Assembly: GCF_001591765.1 (NCBI RefSeq)
Contig: NZ_BCVN01000004.1
Location: forward strand, 1 to 64,000
DNA from: Pseudolactococcus raffinolactis NBRC 100932
Lineage (GTDB): Bacteria; Bacillota; Bacilli; Lactobacillales; Streptococcaceae
Direction: 5' to 3'
DNA: 64,000 nt
The position numbers and the translations under genes were made by a program. Shown one piece after another: positions 35,613 to 42,900 of the stretch (the first letter of the stretch is position 1; each line of letters starts with the position of its first letter). The notes below the pieces were generated by a model. That model saw only the letters and a list, made by a program, of their open reading frames with translations. It was not told the DNA's origin and made no database searches.

Positions 35613-35969
35613 TTAACTTACCTTTCCTTTGACCTCCTCGCATACAAGTGTGTCATATTCTTTTTCAGATACATCTCTATAGATCTCTTTCACAGAATAA
35701 GTCTGAGTATCTGAATCAAAGGTCAAATAATCACCATGAGAAATTACATTTTTTTGGTAGTGTCTAATAGCTACTTGGACTTTGTTGTCTGCCCAATTTG
35801 CACCACCAGTATAAGTATTTGTTACTGATCGTTTTAATACTTTACCCCAAATGGTAGCTTTATCTTCATATCCAATAACTACTGTATCACCAATCTTATT
35901 TTTTCCATATTTTGGCTGTTTAAAGTGGATTCTACTCGTCAATTCATTCACATTCTTAATGAGTGGCAT
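35613..35969 (-). CDS. Phage head closure / head-tail adaptor protein
   Basis: A 118-residue protein starting MPLIKNVNELTSRIHFKQPK at 35969 (GAGG 8 nt upstream), overlapping the connector gene by 14 nt. Pattern IGYEDKATIWGKVLKRS ... AIRHYQKNVISHGDYLTFDS is that of SPP1 gp16-like head-completion proteins, which close the portal after packaging and offer a surface for tail docking. Past its stop lies a leftover reading LDTVFKEYMVLVVKD, like the end of the relic's homologue, a sign of recombination inside this gene. Confidence 0.75.
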   Translation of the reverse strand: MPLIKNVNELTSRIHFKQPKYGKNKIGDTVVIGYEDKATIWGKVLKRSVTNTYTGGANWADNKVQVAIRHYQKNVISHGDYLTFDSDTQTYSVKEIYRDVSEKEYDTLVCEEVKGKVS

Positions 35970-36240
35970 AATAAGCACCTCGCATCTGCTGGATAAGCGA
36001 TTGAACCGTGATAGGCATACGCTCACTAGTTGCTTCTTGTCGGTTTAAATACCAATGTTGCGCTAATAGCGACACCGACCAATCAAACTGCTTGTAGCCC
36101 TCAATCTCCCCCTCTAAGGCTTCACTATCTATGGCACTCTTAATATATGAACTTGCTGTATAAATTAATTGATCGATTAAATCATCATCTAAATCATGAT
36201 CGATACGCAGACTATTTTTTACATCTTCTATTTTTACCAC
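35956..36240 (-). CDS. Phage head-tail connector protein (gp6-like)
   Basis: A 94-residue all-helical protein (VKNSLRIDHDLDDDLIDQLIYTASSYIKSAIDS) of the gp6/gp15 connector family, which forms a ring under the portal. GTG start with AGAGGT five nt upstream. The 380 bp before it, up to the capsid gene, carry the palindrome array. With the head-closure gene it completes the head; genes that normally come next in phages (tail completion, major tail) are missing. Confidence 0.75.
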   Translation of the reverse strand: MVKIEDVKNSLRIDHDLDDDLIDQLIYTASSYIKSAIDSEALEGEIEGYKQFDWSVSLLAQHWYLNRQEATSERMPITVQSLIQQMRGAYYATH

Positions 36241-36260
36241 TATTTACCTCTTTCTATATT

Positions 36261-36577
36261 GCCCAACGTTGGGCTTTTTAAAATAGGACAACGTTGTCTT
36301 ATTTAGGAACAACCGCACGTGCGGTTTCTGATATTGTAGAAACAATGAATAGGTTAGTTTTTGGCAAATGTTGCAACGTTGCAATATTCAAATATGACTA
36401 TATCGTCAAATTCTGCCACGTGGCGGAATTTAAATGCGACCACGTGTCCGTATTTGTGAACGTTCACACATTACGCCAAATTCTGACTCGGGTCATAATT
36501 TACTGTTTCCAGTCTAAATGACTGAACGTTTAGTCATATTTCCAAACGTTGCCAAATGTTGACACGTGGCAACATTT
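36261..36577. repeat. Array of about 12 non-identical short palindromes, mostly with ACGT centres
   Basis: Units include GCCCAACGTTGGGC (36261), a 24-bp unit at 36281 centred on ACAACGTTGT, AACCGCACGTGCGGTT (36311), TTGCAACGTTGCAA (36371), TGACTATATCGTCA (36395), 24-bp units at 36408 (centre CCACGTGG), 36432, 36478 and 36554, TGTGAACGTTCACA (36455), and one at 36518 centred on GAACGTTT. Many are 24 bp, start AAAT and end ATTT, and carry CG at the exact centre. Arms differ from unit to unit while remaining self-complementary, so structure rather than sequence is kept. The stretch lies between capsid and connector genes and has no credible gene. Confidence 0.85.
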
Positions 36578-36618
36578 AAACAAAAAAGAAACGTACCATA
36601 AGCACGCTTCCTTGTCTG

Positions 36619-38088
36619 TTATACGCCTGCTGGTGTCAATTCAATATAAACAGATGCGTTTTTATCAATTTTCTTATAGTCATTGCGAACAATCACCGCA
36701 AGACCTTGTGAATAATAATCGAATTTCTCCCATTGTGTTGTCACTTGGTTACGACGTGCCACAAATACAGACTGTGCAATATCACCCATAATCATTGGAA
36801 AAGTTCCAACTTTTGGATTGGCAAACAAAGCATCCGCAATCAATACCACTGGCATACCAAACAATGACTTACCACTAGGCGCTGTTACATCTGACTGTAA
36901 GAGATAGCGACCATCTGAATCTTTCAAAGTATCTAAATGATTAAATCCGCTTTGATTGAGGATCACCATTTTATTAAGCGCTGGATCAAGTACAACATTA
37001 TTAATTTGTTTCAAGTCGTCTAAAGTTGCGATTGCTTTTTTAGTGAAAGTTTTCAATAAATCAATAATATGCTTATTATCAGTATTTTCCACAAGCTTAA
37101 CTAATTGGGCTTTGACTTCTTGAACAATCGGTACTTGTGAATCTTCAATGACTTCATTAGACAAAGCGATTTTACCAGCTCGGGTTTCTACCTTATACTC
37201 AACTTGTGTAAACATATCCGCATCAATATCACCAATTTCAGCCAATTCAGCTTTAGTTGCTAAAACTGCTTGTTGGTTAGTTGCTACTGGGTATTTACCT
37301 TGACCATTTGAAACAGTTTTAACTGTCGCATATTGGGCTAAATTGTAATTTGAGCGTTTAAGATCGAATACTTCCCCAATAATTTCTTGTGGCACTACCG
37401 CAGCCGCATTTTCAGTTGTGATGCCATCACGTTCTTCACCTTGTGAACGGATATAATTTTCATAGCCACGGATTTCAGTTTGTTTGTTGTCAATTAAAGT
37501 TTTTTCCATTGTTTTATTCTCCTTTTGTGTCTTAGATTTCGATTCTAAGGCATTTTCGTTGCCATTTGCTTGGTTGTTATCCATAAACGCTTCATAAGAA
37601 CGCTTATCTACTTGAACATTTGTACTATCATAAGCTGGGATAGTCACAACACTAATTTCATTTAATGCTTTCATTTTTTCAATAGATCGCACCGTACTAC
37701 CATCTTCTGCTTTGTCGAATGAGTCCACTCCCAATACAAAACCAAAACTCATGGCATCCAAAATCTTTTTTGAGACATTCTCATAGACATCATTTGCATA
37801 AGAGGTATTGGGCAGGTCAGCTTCAAAATGTAACCCTACTTCATCCACCTCTAATTTAAGTGTATTGGCTTTAGTACTAGCCAATGGCTTAGAATAATCA
37901 TGCCCATATAGCAGAAATACATTTGATAAATCTACTTCTTTTAAAGCTTCTGGTGTAATGACTTCCACAAAGCCACCTAAATCTTTTGAGGGCTGGCCAA
38001 ACTTCAAGGCATAGCCTGATATTTTCTTACCTTCACCTTCTGTTTCAGTTTGTGGCGCATCCGCTGATAAATCAGCTTCCTCCGTCAA
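36619..38088 (-). CDS. Prohead protease fused to HK97-type major capsid protein
   Basis: A 489-residue protein. Residues about 20-165 match the U35 prohead protease (SGYALKFGQPS, HDYSKPLAS, catalytic Ser in DAMSFGFVLG). A linker rich in N, E and K follows, then the HK97-fold capsid protein from about 194 (MEKTLIDNKQTEIRGYENYI ... VEYKVETRAGKIALSNEVIED ... GSLFG-like GKSLFGMPVVL). An internal ATG at 37509 has AAAGGAG nine nt upstream and could give free capsid protein of 296 residues. It overlaps the portal gene by 17 nt. The long palindrome array follows its stop. Confidence 0.85.
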   Translation of the reverse strand: MTEEADLSADAPQTETEGEGKKISGYALKFGQPSKDLGGFVEVITPEALKEVDLSNVFLLYGHDYSKPLASTKANTLKLEVDEVGLHFEADLPNTSYANDVYENVSKKILDAMSFGFVLGVDSFDKAEDGSTVRSIEKMKALNEISVVTIPAYDSTNVQVDKRSYEAFMDNNQANGNENALESKSKTQKENKTMEKTLIDNKQTEIRGYENYIRSQGEERDGITTENAAAVVPQEIIGEVFDLKRSNYNLAQYATVKTVSNGQGKYPVATNQQAVLATKAELAEIGDIDADMFTQVEYKVETRAGKIALSNEVIEDSQVPIVQEVKAQLVKLVENTDNKHIIDLLKTFTKKAIATLDDLKQINNVVLDPALNKMVILNQSGFNHLDTLKDSDGRYLLQSDVTAPSGKSLFGMPVVLIADALFANPKVGTFPMIMGDIAQSVFVARRNQVTTQWEKFDYYSQGLAVIVRNDYKKIDKNASVYIELTPAGV

Positions 38089-39286
38089 TCGTTTCTCTTA
38101 TTCCATTTTTCTCCTCTTTCTCACTAAATTGATACTTTTCAAGGGCATCAAGATAAGTGTAATTTAAGCTAGTAAGTAATCTATCCCCGCCATCTAAAGA
38201 CGGCATCCCCAATTTTCCACGACCTTCATTTATTGTAATCAATGAACCTTTAACCTGATCCAAAATATTTTTAACCATTGTATCTGGGTCAGATTCCAAT
38301 AAGCGATCCGTGTTAAACCTGAAATTTTCGGCAACATCAGACTTTAATTTTCCATCAAATTCACTAACAAACACATTGAAATAGTGAATAAGCGTATTTT
38401 GAATATACATCAGATTACTTTGAACACTACTTGAATGTGCATTCTCAACACCTAGTCTCTCAGATGGAATGCCAAACGCTTTAGAAATTTGCTTAGTCGT
38501 CCAGTCACTAGAATTAACTAGTTTTAGAACATCCGTATTGATTTCTAGTGTCTGATAGTCCATAGTCTCATCAAGAATAATTGTACGTAAGGCATTATCG
38601 CCATTGGATGCACTATTAGCTTCCTCAAATTTTTCACGTATCGCTTGCTTGGCTTTACCATCTAAATCTGACTTATGGACTTTCAAAATACCACTACCAT
38701 TAACACCTTTTGAGAAGAAACTAAACCACGTTTTATTTCCAGCATGTTGGATCTTCATTTCATCACGTAAGGCATATAATGGTGAAATACCAGTCAAGCC
38801 ATCTTGTGAGAAATACTTGAAATGGAGTATATCTTGATTATTTAGACGGCGTTTACTGTCACCAACCGTATAATAGACCTTGCCATTATCAGCTTGTTTG
38901 ACGGTTACAGATGAATTAGGTAATAGATGCAACTCCGATATTTTATTATCTTGTCGCTTGATTTCCGCAAAACTATTACCATTCAAAAGCATATTAACCA
39001 CTAGAGCGAATTTAAAGTGCCATCCGTCCATCTCAGAATTAGGCTTCTCGTTCAATAGCTTTATCAATTCATCATCAGCTTGTGGCATACTAGCTTTAAT
39101 CAACTGAAGCGGACTAGATGATATATCACTTGCAATAATCTTAACTGCCGTAAAGACATCACTATTTCTGATAGAGTTGGCACTAGTATAACTAGTAGTG
39201 TAATCGTCTGACTGAATACTAACTACATGATCTAAAAATGGATCTCCTGTAGTCGATTGAGTGTTTCCTGTTTTAAAAAATGACAT
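38072..39286 (-). CDS. Phage portal protein (HK97 family)
   Basis: A 404-residue portal, the dodecameric channel for DNA entry. Typical elements are NSIRNSDVFTAVKIIASDIS, LLNEKPNSEMDGWHF, LLNGNSFAEIKR, HFKYFSQDGLTGISPLYALR and AFGIPSERLGVENAHSS. The ATG at 39286 follows AGGAGG and is preferred over upstream codons. It sits between a small membrane protein gene and the protease-capsid gene, the standard order for this type. Confidence 0.88.
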   Translation of the reverse strand: MSFFKTGNTQSTTGDPFLDHVVSIQSDDYTTSYTSANSIRNSDVFTAVKIIASDISSSPLQLIKASMPQADDELIKLLNEKPNSEMDGWHFKFALVVNMLLNGNSFAEIKRQDNKISELHLLPNSSVTVKQADNGKVYYTVGDSKRRLNNQDILHFKYFSQDGLTGISPLYALRDEMKIQHAGNKTWFSFFSKGVNGSGILKVHKSDLDGKAKQAIREKFEEANSASNGDNALRTIILDETMDYQTLEINTDVLKLVNSSDWTTKQISKAFGIPSERLGVENAHSSSVQSNLMYIQNTLIHYFNVFVSEFDGKLKSDVAENFRFNTDRLLESDPDTMVKNILDQVKGSLITINEGRGKLGMPSLDGGDRLLTSLNYTYLDALEKYQFSEKEEKNGIRETIDGGS

Positions 39287-39290
39287 TCTT

Positions 39291-39476
39291 TTAACCTCCT
39301 TTCTTTTCAAAATTTATTAATAATGCTAACCCAATAAGCGTGATGCCCAGCGCTAACAAACCATAATAAGCATTTGTCAGAAAGGATATAGCAAGATTAA
39401 CAGCCATCAATCCTAGTAATAATAAGAGTGTATGGATATGACTAGAAAGAAAATTCTTCACTTTTATAAAATTCAT
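39291..39476 (-). CDS. Small two-segment membrane protein (DUF1056-like)
   Basis: A 61-residue protein with two hydrophobic segments (HTLLLLLGLMAVNLAISFL and GLLALGITLIGLALLINF). Small proteins of this kind sit between terL and portal in many streptococcal and lactococcal phages (DUF1056); the function is unknown. The start at 39476 is internal to the terL 3' end, 35 nt before its stop. Confidence 0.65.
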   Translation of the reverse strand: MNFIKVKNFLSSHIHTLLLLLGLMAVNLAISFLTNAYYGLLALGITLIGLALLINFEKKGG

Positions 39477-41127
39477 TATCAGCTTTACTCCCTTCTGTTT
39501 TGTGTTGATGATCCATTGCAAATACATAAGCATTAATTAAAGCAGCGATTGGGTCAATTTTGTTTGAGTTTTTAGACTTGTTTATCTGAATACCGTTATT
39601 ATCAACTTTAGTAATTGCATTATTAACCGCATGAGTTAAAATAGTGTTTTTCTTGTGGATCACATTACCTTGATAAACCTGTTCCCTAAACGTTCTAGTT
39701 GGTACATTCAAAGTCAGCGTACCTTGCCGAACTTCTAGCATAGGATAGTTCGCTTTTTCAGCTTTAGCAATTAAGCTATTAGCATTATAAGGATCATAAC
39801 AGATACCTAGACACTCAAAGTCATTATCACCAATTAAGCGTTGAATAAACTCAAATACTTGATCATAATCAACAATACCGCTTTCTAATTGGGTAATAGA
39901 ACACTCGCCCTGCTTCTCCAATTCTTGATAAGCTAGTCCATCACGATTTTCTTTATCTTGTAAGCCGTATTTAGTAGCCACAAATGAATGAGAATCACAA
40001 TATAAACGCCCATCTTCTAAAGGTACAATCCATGAAACGCTGGTTAAATCATCCGTTTTAGATAAGTCAATCCCTATATAAACTGGTTGACCTTTAACAG
40101 AAACATCCGCCACTTCCGCATCTTGCCAATCTTCAGCAGATAAGAAACTATCTTCACTAGCTTGTCGCCACATATTGAAATTTTTAACCAATACAGAATT
40201 AAGACTATTTTGTTTTAAAGCCAGCGTGACATCATCTTGAATAGTTGGCAACATCACTTTTTTAATAGCTTCATTCTCAAAAATTGGATTGGCTTTTATC
40301 CAGGTATCTTGATCATGAATTTCTGTAGTATCATCAAGTTCCCATATCGCTATGAAATACCTATCCGCTTTTTCATCGCCTTTTAAGATACGATCAAGCA
40401 ATAAATATTCTTCATACATTGGCACATTTAAATCTAGCCCAGCAGTACTAATCACACAAAGTAAGCCATTTTTTTGTTGGGTTTGACCTGAACGAATGAC
40501 ATTGTAAGTCTTTCTAGTCTTAGCTTCGTGCCACTCGTCTAATATAGCCGTTGTGGGAGCGAATCCGTCCAATGTACTGGTCTCACTAGCCAAAGCCATA
40601 GAGAAGCTATTAGAGGGCTTGTGAACGATTTTAGAGTTCATGATTTTAAGCTGTTGCCTTAGAAACTTACTAGACTTGGTGGCACTTCTCAACGAATTAG
40701 AAAGCATATCATAGCCCAATTTAGCCTGTTTCAAAGCATTTGATACAAATAGTACTTGTCTTGATTCTGCTGGCTCATTCTCTAAGATAAGCGCATTAGC
40801 ACCCATGCCACTAGCTAGATAGGTCTTGCCATTCTTACGGGACATAGAGATGAAAGCACGATTGAAACGCCTATTTTTAGTTTCTTTTTCACGCCAGCCA
40901 TATAATGATCCAATAATGAATTTTTGAAAGCCTAATACTTGAATAGGTTTACCATCAGTACTGGGTAACAACTGCATGAATTGAATCGCTTTATTGGCTT
41001 CATCTTCATCATAATAATAAGGAAAATCAACCTTTTTCAAATCGTTCTCATGGCGTTCACAAGCTAACTTGATTTTGTTACTAGCAAGTAATTTACCAGA
41101 TAAAACATCCTTGATATATTTATCCAT
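39442..41127 (-). CDS. terL: Terminase large subunit (TerL)
   Basis: A 561-residue packaging motor. The ATPase half has SMSRKNGKTYLASGMGANAL (Walker A) and TTAILDEWHEAK (Walker B, about 195); the nuclease half has YIGIDLSKTDDLTSV (first metal Asp, about 310) and later Asp residues (ICYDPYNAN). It overlaps terS by 8 nt (ATGGATAA). Together with the HNH gene it suggests a cos-cutting system. Confidence 0.9.
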   Translation of the reverse strand: MDKYIKDVLSGKLLASNKIKLACERHENDLKKVDFPYYYDEDEANKAIQFMQLLPSTDGKPIQVLGFQKFIIGSLYGWREKETKNRRFNRAFISMSRKNGKTYLASGMGANALILENEPAESRQVLFVSNALKQAKLGYDMLSNSLRSATKSSKFLRQQLKIMNSKIVHKPSNSFSMALASETSTLDGFAPTTAILDEWHEAKTRKTYNVIRSGQTQQKNGLLCVISTAGLDLNVPMYEEYLLLDRILKGDEKADRYFIAIWELDDTTEIHDQDTWIKANPIFENEAIKKVMLPTIQDDVTLALKQNSLNSVLVKNFNMWRQASEDSFLSAEDWQDAEVADVSVKGQPVYIGIDLSKTDDLTSVSWIVPLEDGRLYCDSHSFVATKYGLQDKENRDGLAYQELEKQGECSITQLESGIVDYDQVFEFIQRLIGDNDFECLGICYDPYNANSLIAKAEKANYPMLEVRQGTLTLNVPTRTFREQVYQGNVIHKKNTILTHAVNNAITKVDNNGIQINKSKNSNKIDPIAALINAYVFAMDHQHKTEGSKADNEFYKSEEFSF

Positions 41128-41602
41128 TTGACACCAGACTTTCAAACGGATCAACTGCTGTATTTTCTTTTGCTTTATTTAACGCAAGTCTTGACCGTGC
41201 TTCTAAAGTCATACCCAAAGCACCAGCACTTGATTTCATATCTCTCATGGCTTGGGATTGAACAGAAATAGCTGGATTGGCACGTTTGACACCAGTATTT
41301 TCATTGGTAACAAATGTACCAAATTTTCTTATCTCGCCTTCAGCAGTTTTTATCCTTGAAAACGCCAAGCAATAAGAGATTAACAAACCATAGTCCGTTT
41401 CCGATAATGGAAATTCTTTTTTCATAATAGGCACAAGTCTATCCCACTCACTTATGGCACTTGCTGGCATCCAGTCAGGGGGCGTTATTGTCACTAATTC
41501 TCGATATGAGAACAACTCTTTTTTGGCATCTTCACGTTGCATTTTCTCTTCATTTGATATATTCATACTGACTTCTTCCAGTAATTTTATTGGCTTAGAC
41601 AT
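41120..41602 (-). CDS. terS: Terminase small subunit (P27 family)
   Basis: A 160-residue DNA-recognition subunit: PDWMPASAISEWDRLVPIM, ETDYGLLISYCLAFSRIKTA and ANPAISVQSQAMRDMKSSAG are characteristic of P27-type TerS. AGGAG precedes the ATG at 41602. Being island-encoded, it would direct packaging of island DNA into island heads. Confidence 0.88.
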   Translation of the reverse strand: MSKPIKLLEEVSMNISNEEKMQREDAKKELFSYRELVTITPPDWMPASAISEWDRLVPIMKKEFPLSETDYGLLISYCLAFSRIKTAEGEIRKFGTFVTNENTGVKRANPAISVQSQAMRDMKSSAGALGMTLEARSRLALNKAKENTAVDPFESLVSNG

Positions 41603-41621
41603 TTATTTATCTCCTTTCTAA

Positions 41622-41669
41622 CAAAAAGAGGATGCACTACCAGTAATTGCTTACCAGTAATACATCCTC
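41622..41669 (-). terminator. Hairpin with internal direct repeats upstream of terS
   Basis: Arms GAGGATG / CATCCTC (41628-41634 with 41663-41669) enclose two copies of TACCAGTAAT (41638-41647 and 41652-41661); on the minus strand five T's follow. It may act as a conditional terminator in the packaging operon, or the repeats may be part of the TerS/cos recognition site. Confidence 0.5.
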
Positions 41670-41689
41670 GGTTTGACCGTTTAGGTGTA

Positions 41690-41830
41690 CTAATATAATT
41701 TTTCTTTATTATTTGTTTCCATATCACATATTTTGCCATTACGGATAATTAATTTAATCTCGCCATATTTAGGCAATTCAATTTCCTTATTTCGTCCGTC
41801 TGACAAGTGAATTGTCATGCTATCTTGCAT
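41690..41830 (-). CDS. 46-residue phage-type small protein (YezD/DUF2292-like)
   Basis: Reads MQDSMTIHLSDGRNKEIELP, then KYGEIKLIIRNGKICDME. The pattern yGxIxLIIxNGKI resembles small DUF2292/YezD-type proteins, function unknown. AGGAG lies 5 nt before the ATG and a strong promoter just upstream. It is the first gene of the packaging operon, so it may be a regulator of it; that is inference. Confidence 0.6.
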   Translation of the reverse strand: MQDSMTIHLSDGRNKEIELPKYGEIKLIIRNGKICDMETNNKEKLY

Positions 41831-41848
41831 AAAATCTCCTACTCTCTT

Positions 41849-41878
41849 ATTATACCATTATAGTTTACAAGTGTAAAC
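41849..41878 (-). promoter_or_regulatory. Packaging-operon promoter with a palindromic operator
   Basis: Minus strand TTTACA (41872-41877), 17-bp spacer, TATAAT (41849-41854) preceded by TGG. The 16-bp perfect inverted repeat GTTTACACTTGTAAAC (41863-41878) covers the -35, a likely operator controlling the head and packaging genes. Confidence 0.65.
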
Positions 41879-41977
41879 GTTTAGATATAGCTACTTAACC
41901 AGTTACTTAGTTTCAAAAAGGCTTTTTGTGAAAAAATGACCCCATACTCGTTTCCCATCAAACAAAACACCCCGCCC

Positions 41978-42370
41978 CTAACCCTTTAGGGTAGTGCGTT
42001 TACGGCGTTCTGCGCTTGTTTTTGTGTTATGATGCCTATGACATAATGACTTAAAATTAGTTTCATCCAGTCGCTTAGACCAATCATCACGTAACTCCAC
42101 AATATGATCCACAACGTCAGCTTTTCGGATAATTCCTTCATTTAAACATTCTTCACAACAAGGATTGTTTATTCTATATAATTGTGAAGCCTTAGTCCAT
42201 TCCTTACCATGATAAAACTTAAAGTATTTACCACCGATCTTTTTACGATTAGAATACTTATTACCAACTGAAATAATTTTATCTAATTGCTTGTGCTTAT
42301 CACAATACTTCTGACTGTATTCAACTAAGCATCTACATCCAGCATGATTACATTGCTTCTGTGGCTTCAT
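41978..42370 (-). CDS. HNH endonuclease of the packaging module
   Basis: A 130-residue protein with an HNH core: ADVVDHIVELRDDWSKRLDE, then NFKSLCHRHHNTKT, plus paired cysteines (CEEC). HNH proteins next to terminases assist cleavage at cos sites in HK97-like phages. Overlaps the preceding gene by 4 nt. It precedes the terS/terL genes but is separated from them by the promoter at 41849, so it is probably transcribed earlier with the replication genes. Confidence 0.85.
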   Translation of the reverse strand: MKPQKQCNHAGCRCLVEYSQKYCDKHKQLDKIISVGNKYSNRKKIGGKYFKFYHGKEWTKASQLYRINNPCCEECLNEGIIRKADVVDHIVELRDDWSKRLDETNFKSLCHRHHNTKTSAERRKRTTLKG

Positions 42371-42603
42371 GATTTTAAGAAAGATTTATTAGTAGAAGGA
42401 CTAGTGACATCATAGCAGACCACTTTCACATCAAATATCTCTTTATAAAGAATATGCTTATCCACATCTAGTTCATCCTGTTTATATACTTTATAAGAAT
42501 TTCTTTTTTCATAATATGAAATGTCTGTTACACCTCGTTCCCCAACTTCCATAACAACTTCTTCACCAGCAATTTCGTAAACAATCTTCTCGATTTTTTT
42601 CAT
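42367..42603 (-). CDS. Small island protein of unknown function
   Basis: 78 residues, beginning MKKIEKIVYEIAGEEVVMEV; beta-rich in appearance, no motif recognised. It lies between the origin-like repeats and the HNH gene, overlapping the latter by 4 nt. Confidence 0.55.
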   Translation of the reverse strand: MKKIEKIVYEIAGEEVVMEVGERGVTDISYYEKRNSYKVYKQDELDVDKHILYKEIFDVKVVCYDVTSPSTNKSFLKS

Positions 42604-42656
42604 TTCTATTTTCTCTTTTCTATTTTATATGTTCACCCTTGCAAAAACTCAATAAA

Positions 42657-42872
42657 CATTGGACATCTTGGACACTTGCTTATAAATAGCTTAATAGCAA
42701 CGTTTCTAGGTATTATATTTTCGATATATTCATAAAATGGTTGGACACCTACTTGGACACCTCAATTACCTGTCCAACCTAGTGTCCAAGTGTTTTATTA
42801 AGTTTATTATTATTAACGTTCAATAAACACCGCCATATCAACGTTTCTATTTACCTGTCCAAAGTGTCCATA
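42657..42872. other. Putative island replication origin: eight TTGGACAC-type iterons
   Basis: TTGGACA(C/T) occurs at 42659, 42668, 42740 and 42752, and its complement at 42770, 42781, 42856 and 42864, in pairs about 10-12 bp apart. Between the groups lie AT-rich stretches (42676-42739 and 42789-42850). The array directly follows the SF3 helicase gene. Iterons flanking an AT-rich region next to the replication gene are the form of SaPI/PICI origins, bound by the helicase. The 42604-42900 interval has no gene. Confidence 0.7.
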
Positions 42873-42900
42873 CTTTTTACAGTTATTGTAGGGGTAGACA

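Noticed and set aside
36294-36521. A 75-codon plus-strand frame across the palindrome array
   Set aside because: It has no ribosome site, resembles no protein, and its sequence is dictated by the palindromes; I treat the region as non-coding.
36261-36577. Palindrome array as a CRISPR array
   Set aside because: Units differ in sequence and have no constant spacer length; there are no cas genes.
42659-42870. CRISPR-like spacing of the repeated TTGGACA boxes
   Set aside because: Boxes are 7-8 bp, in both orientations and irregularly spaced; this is an iteron pattern, not a CRISPR array.
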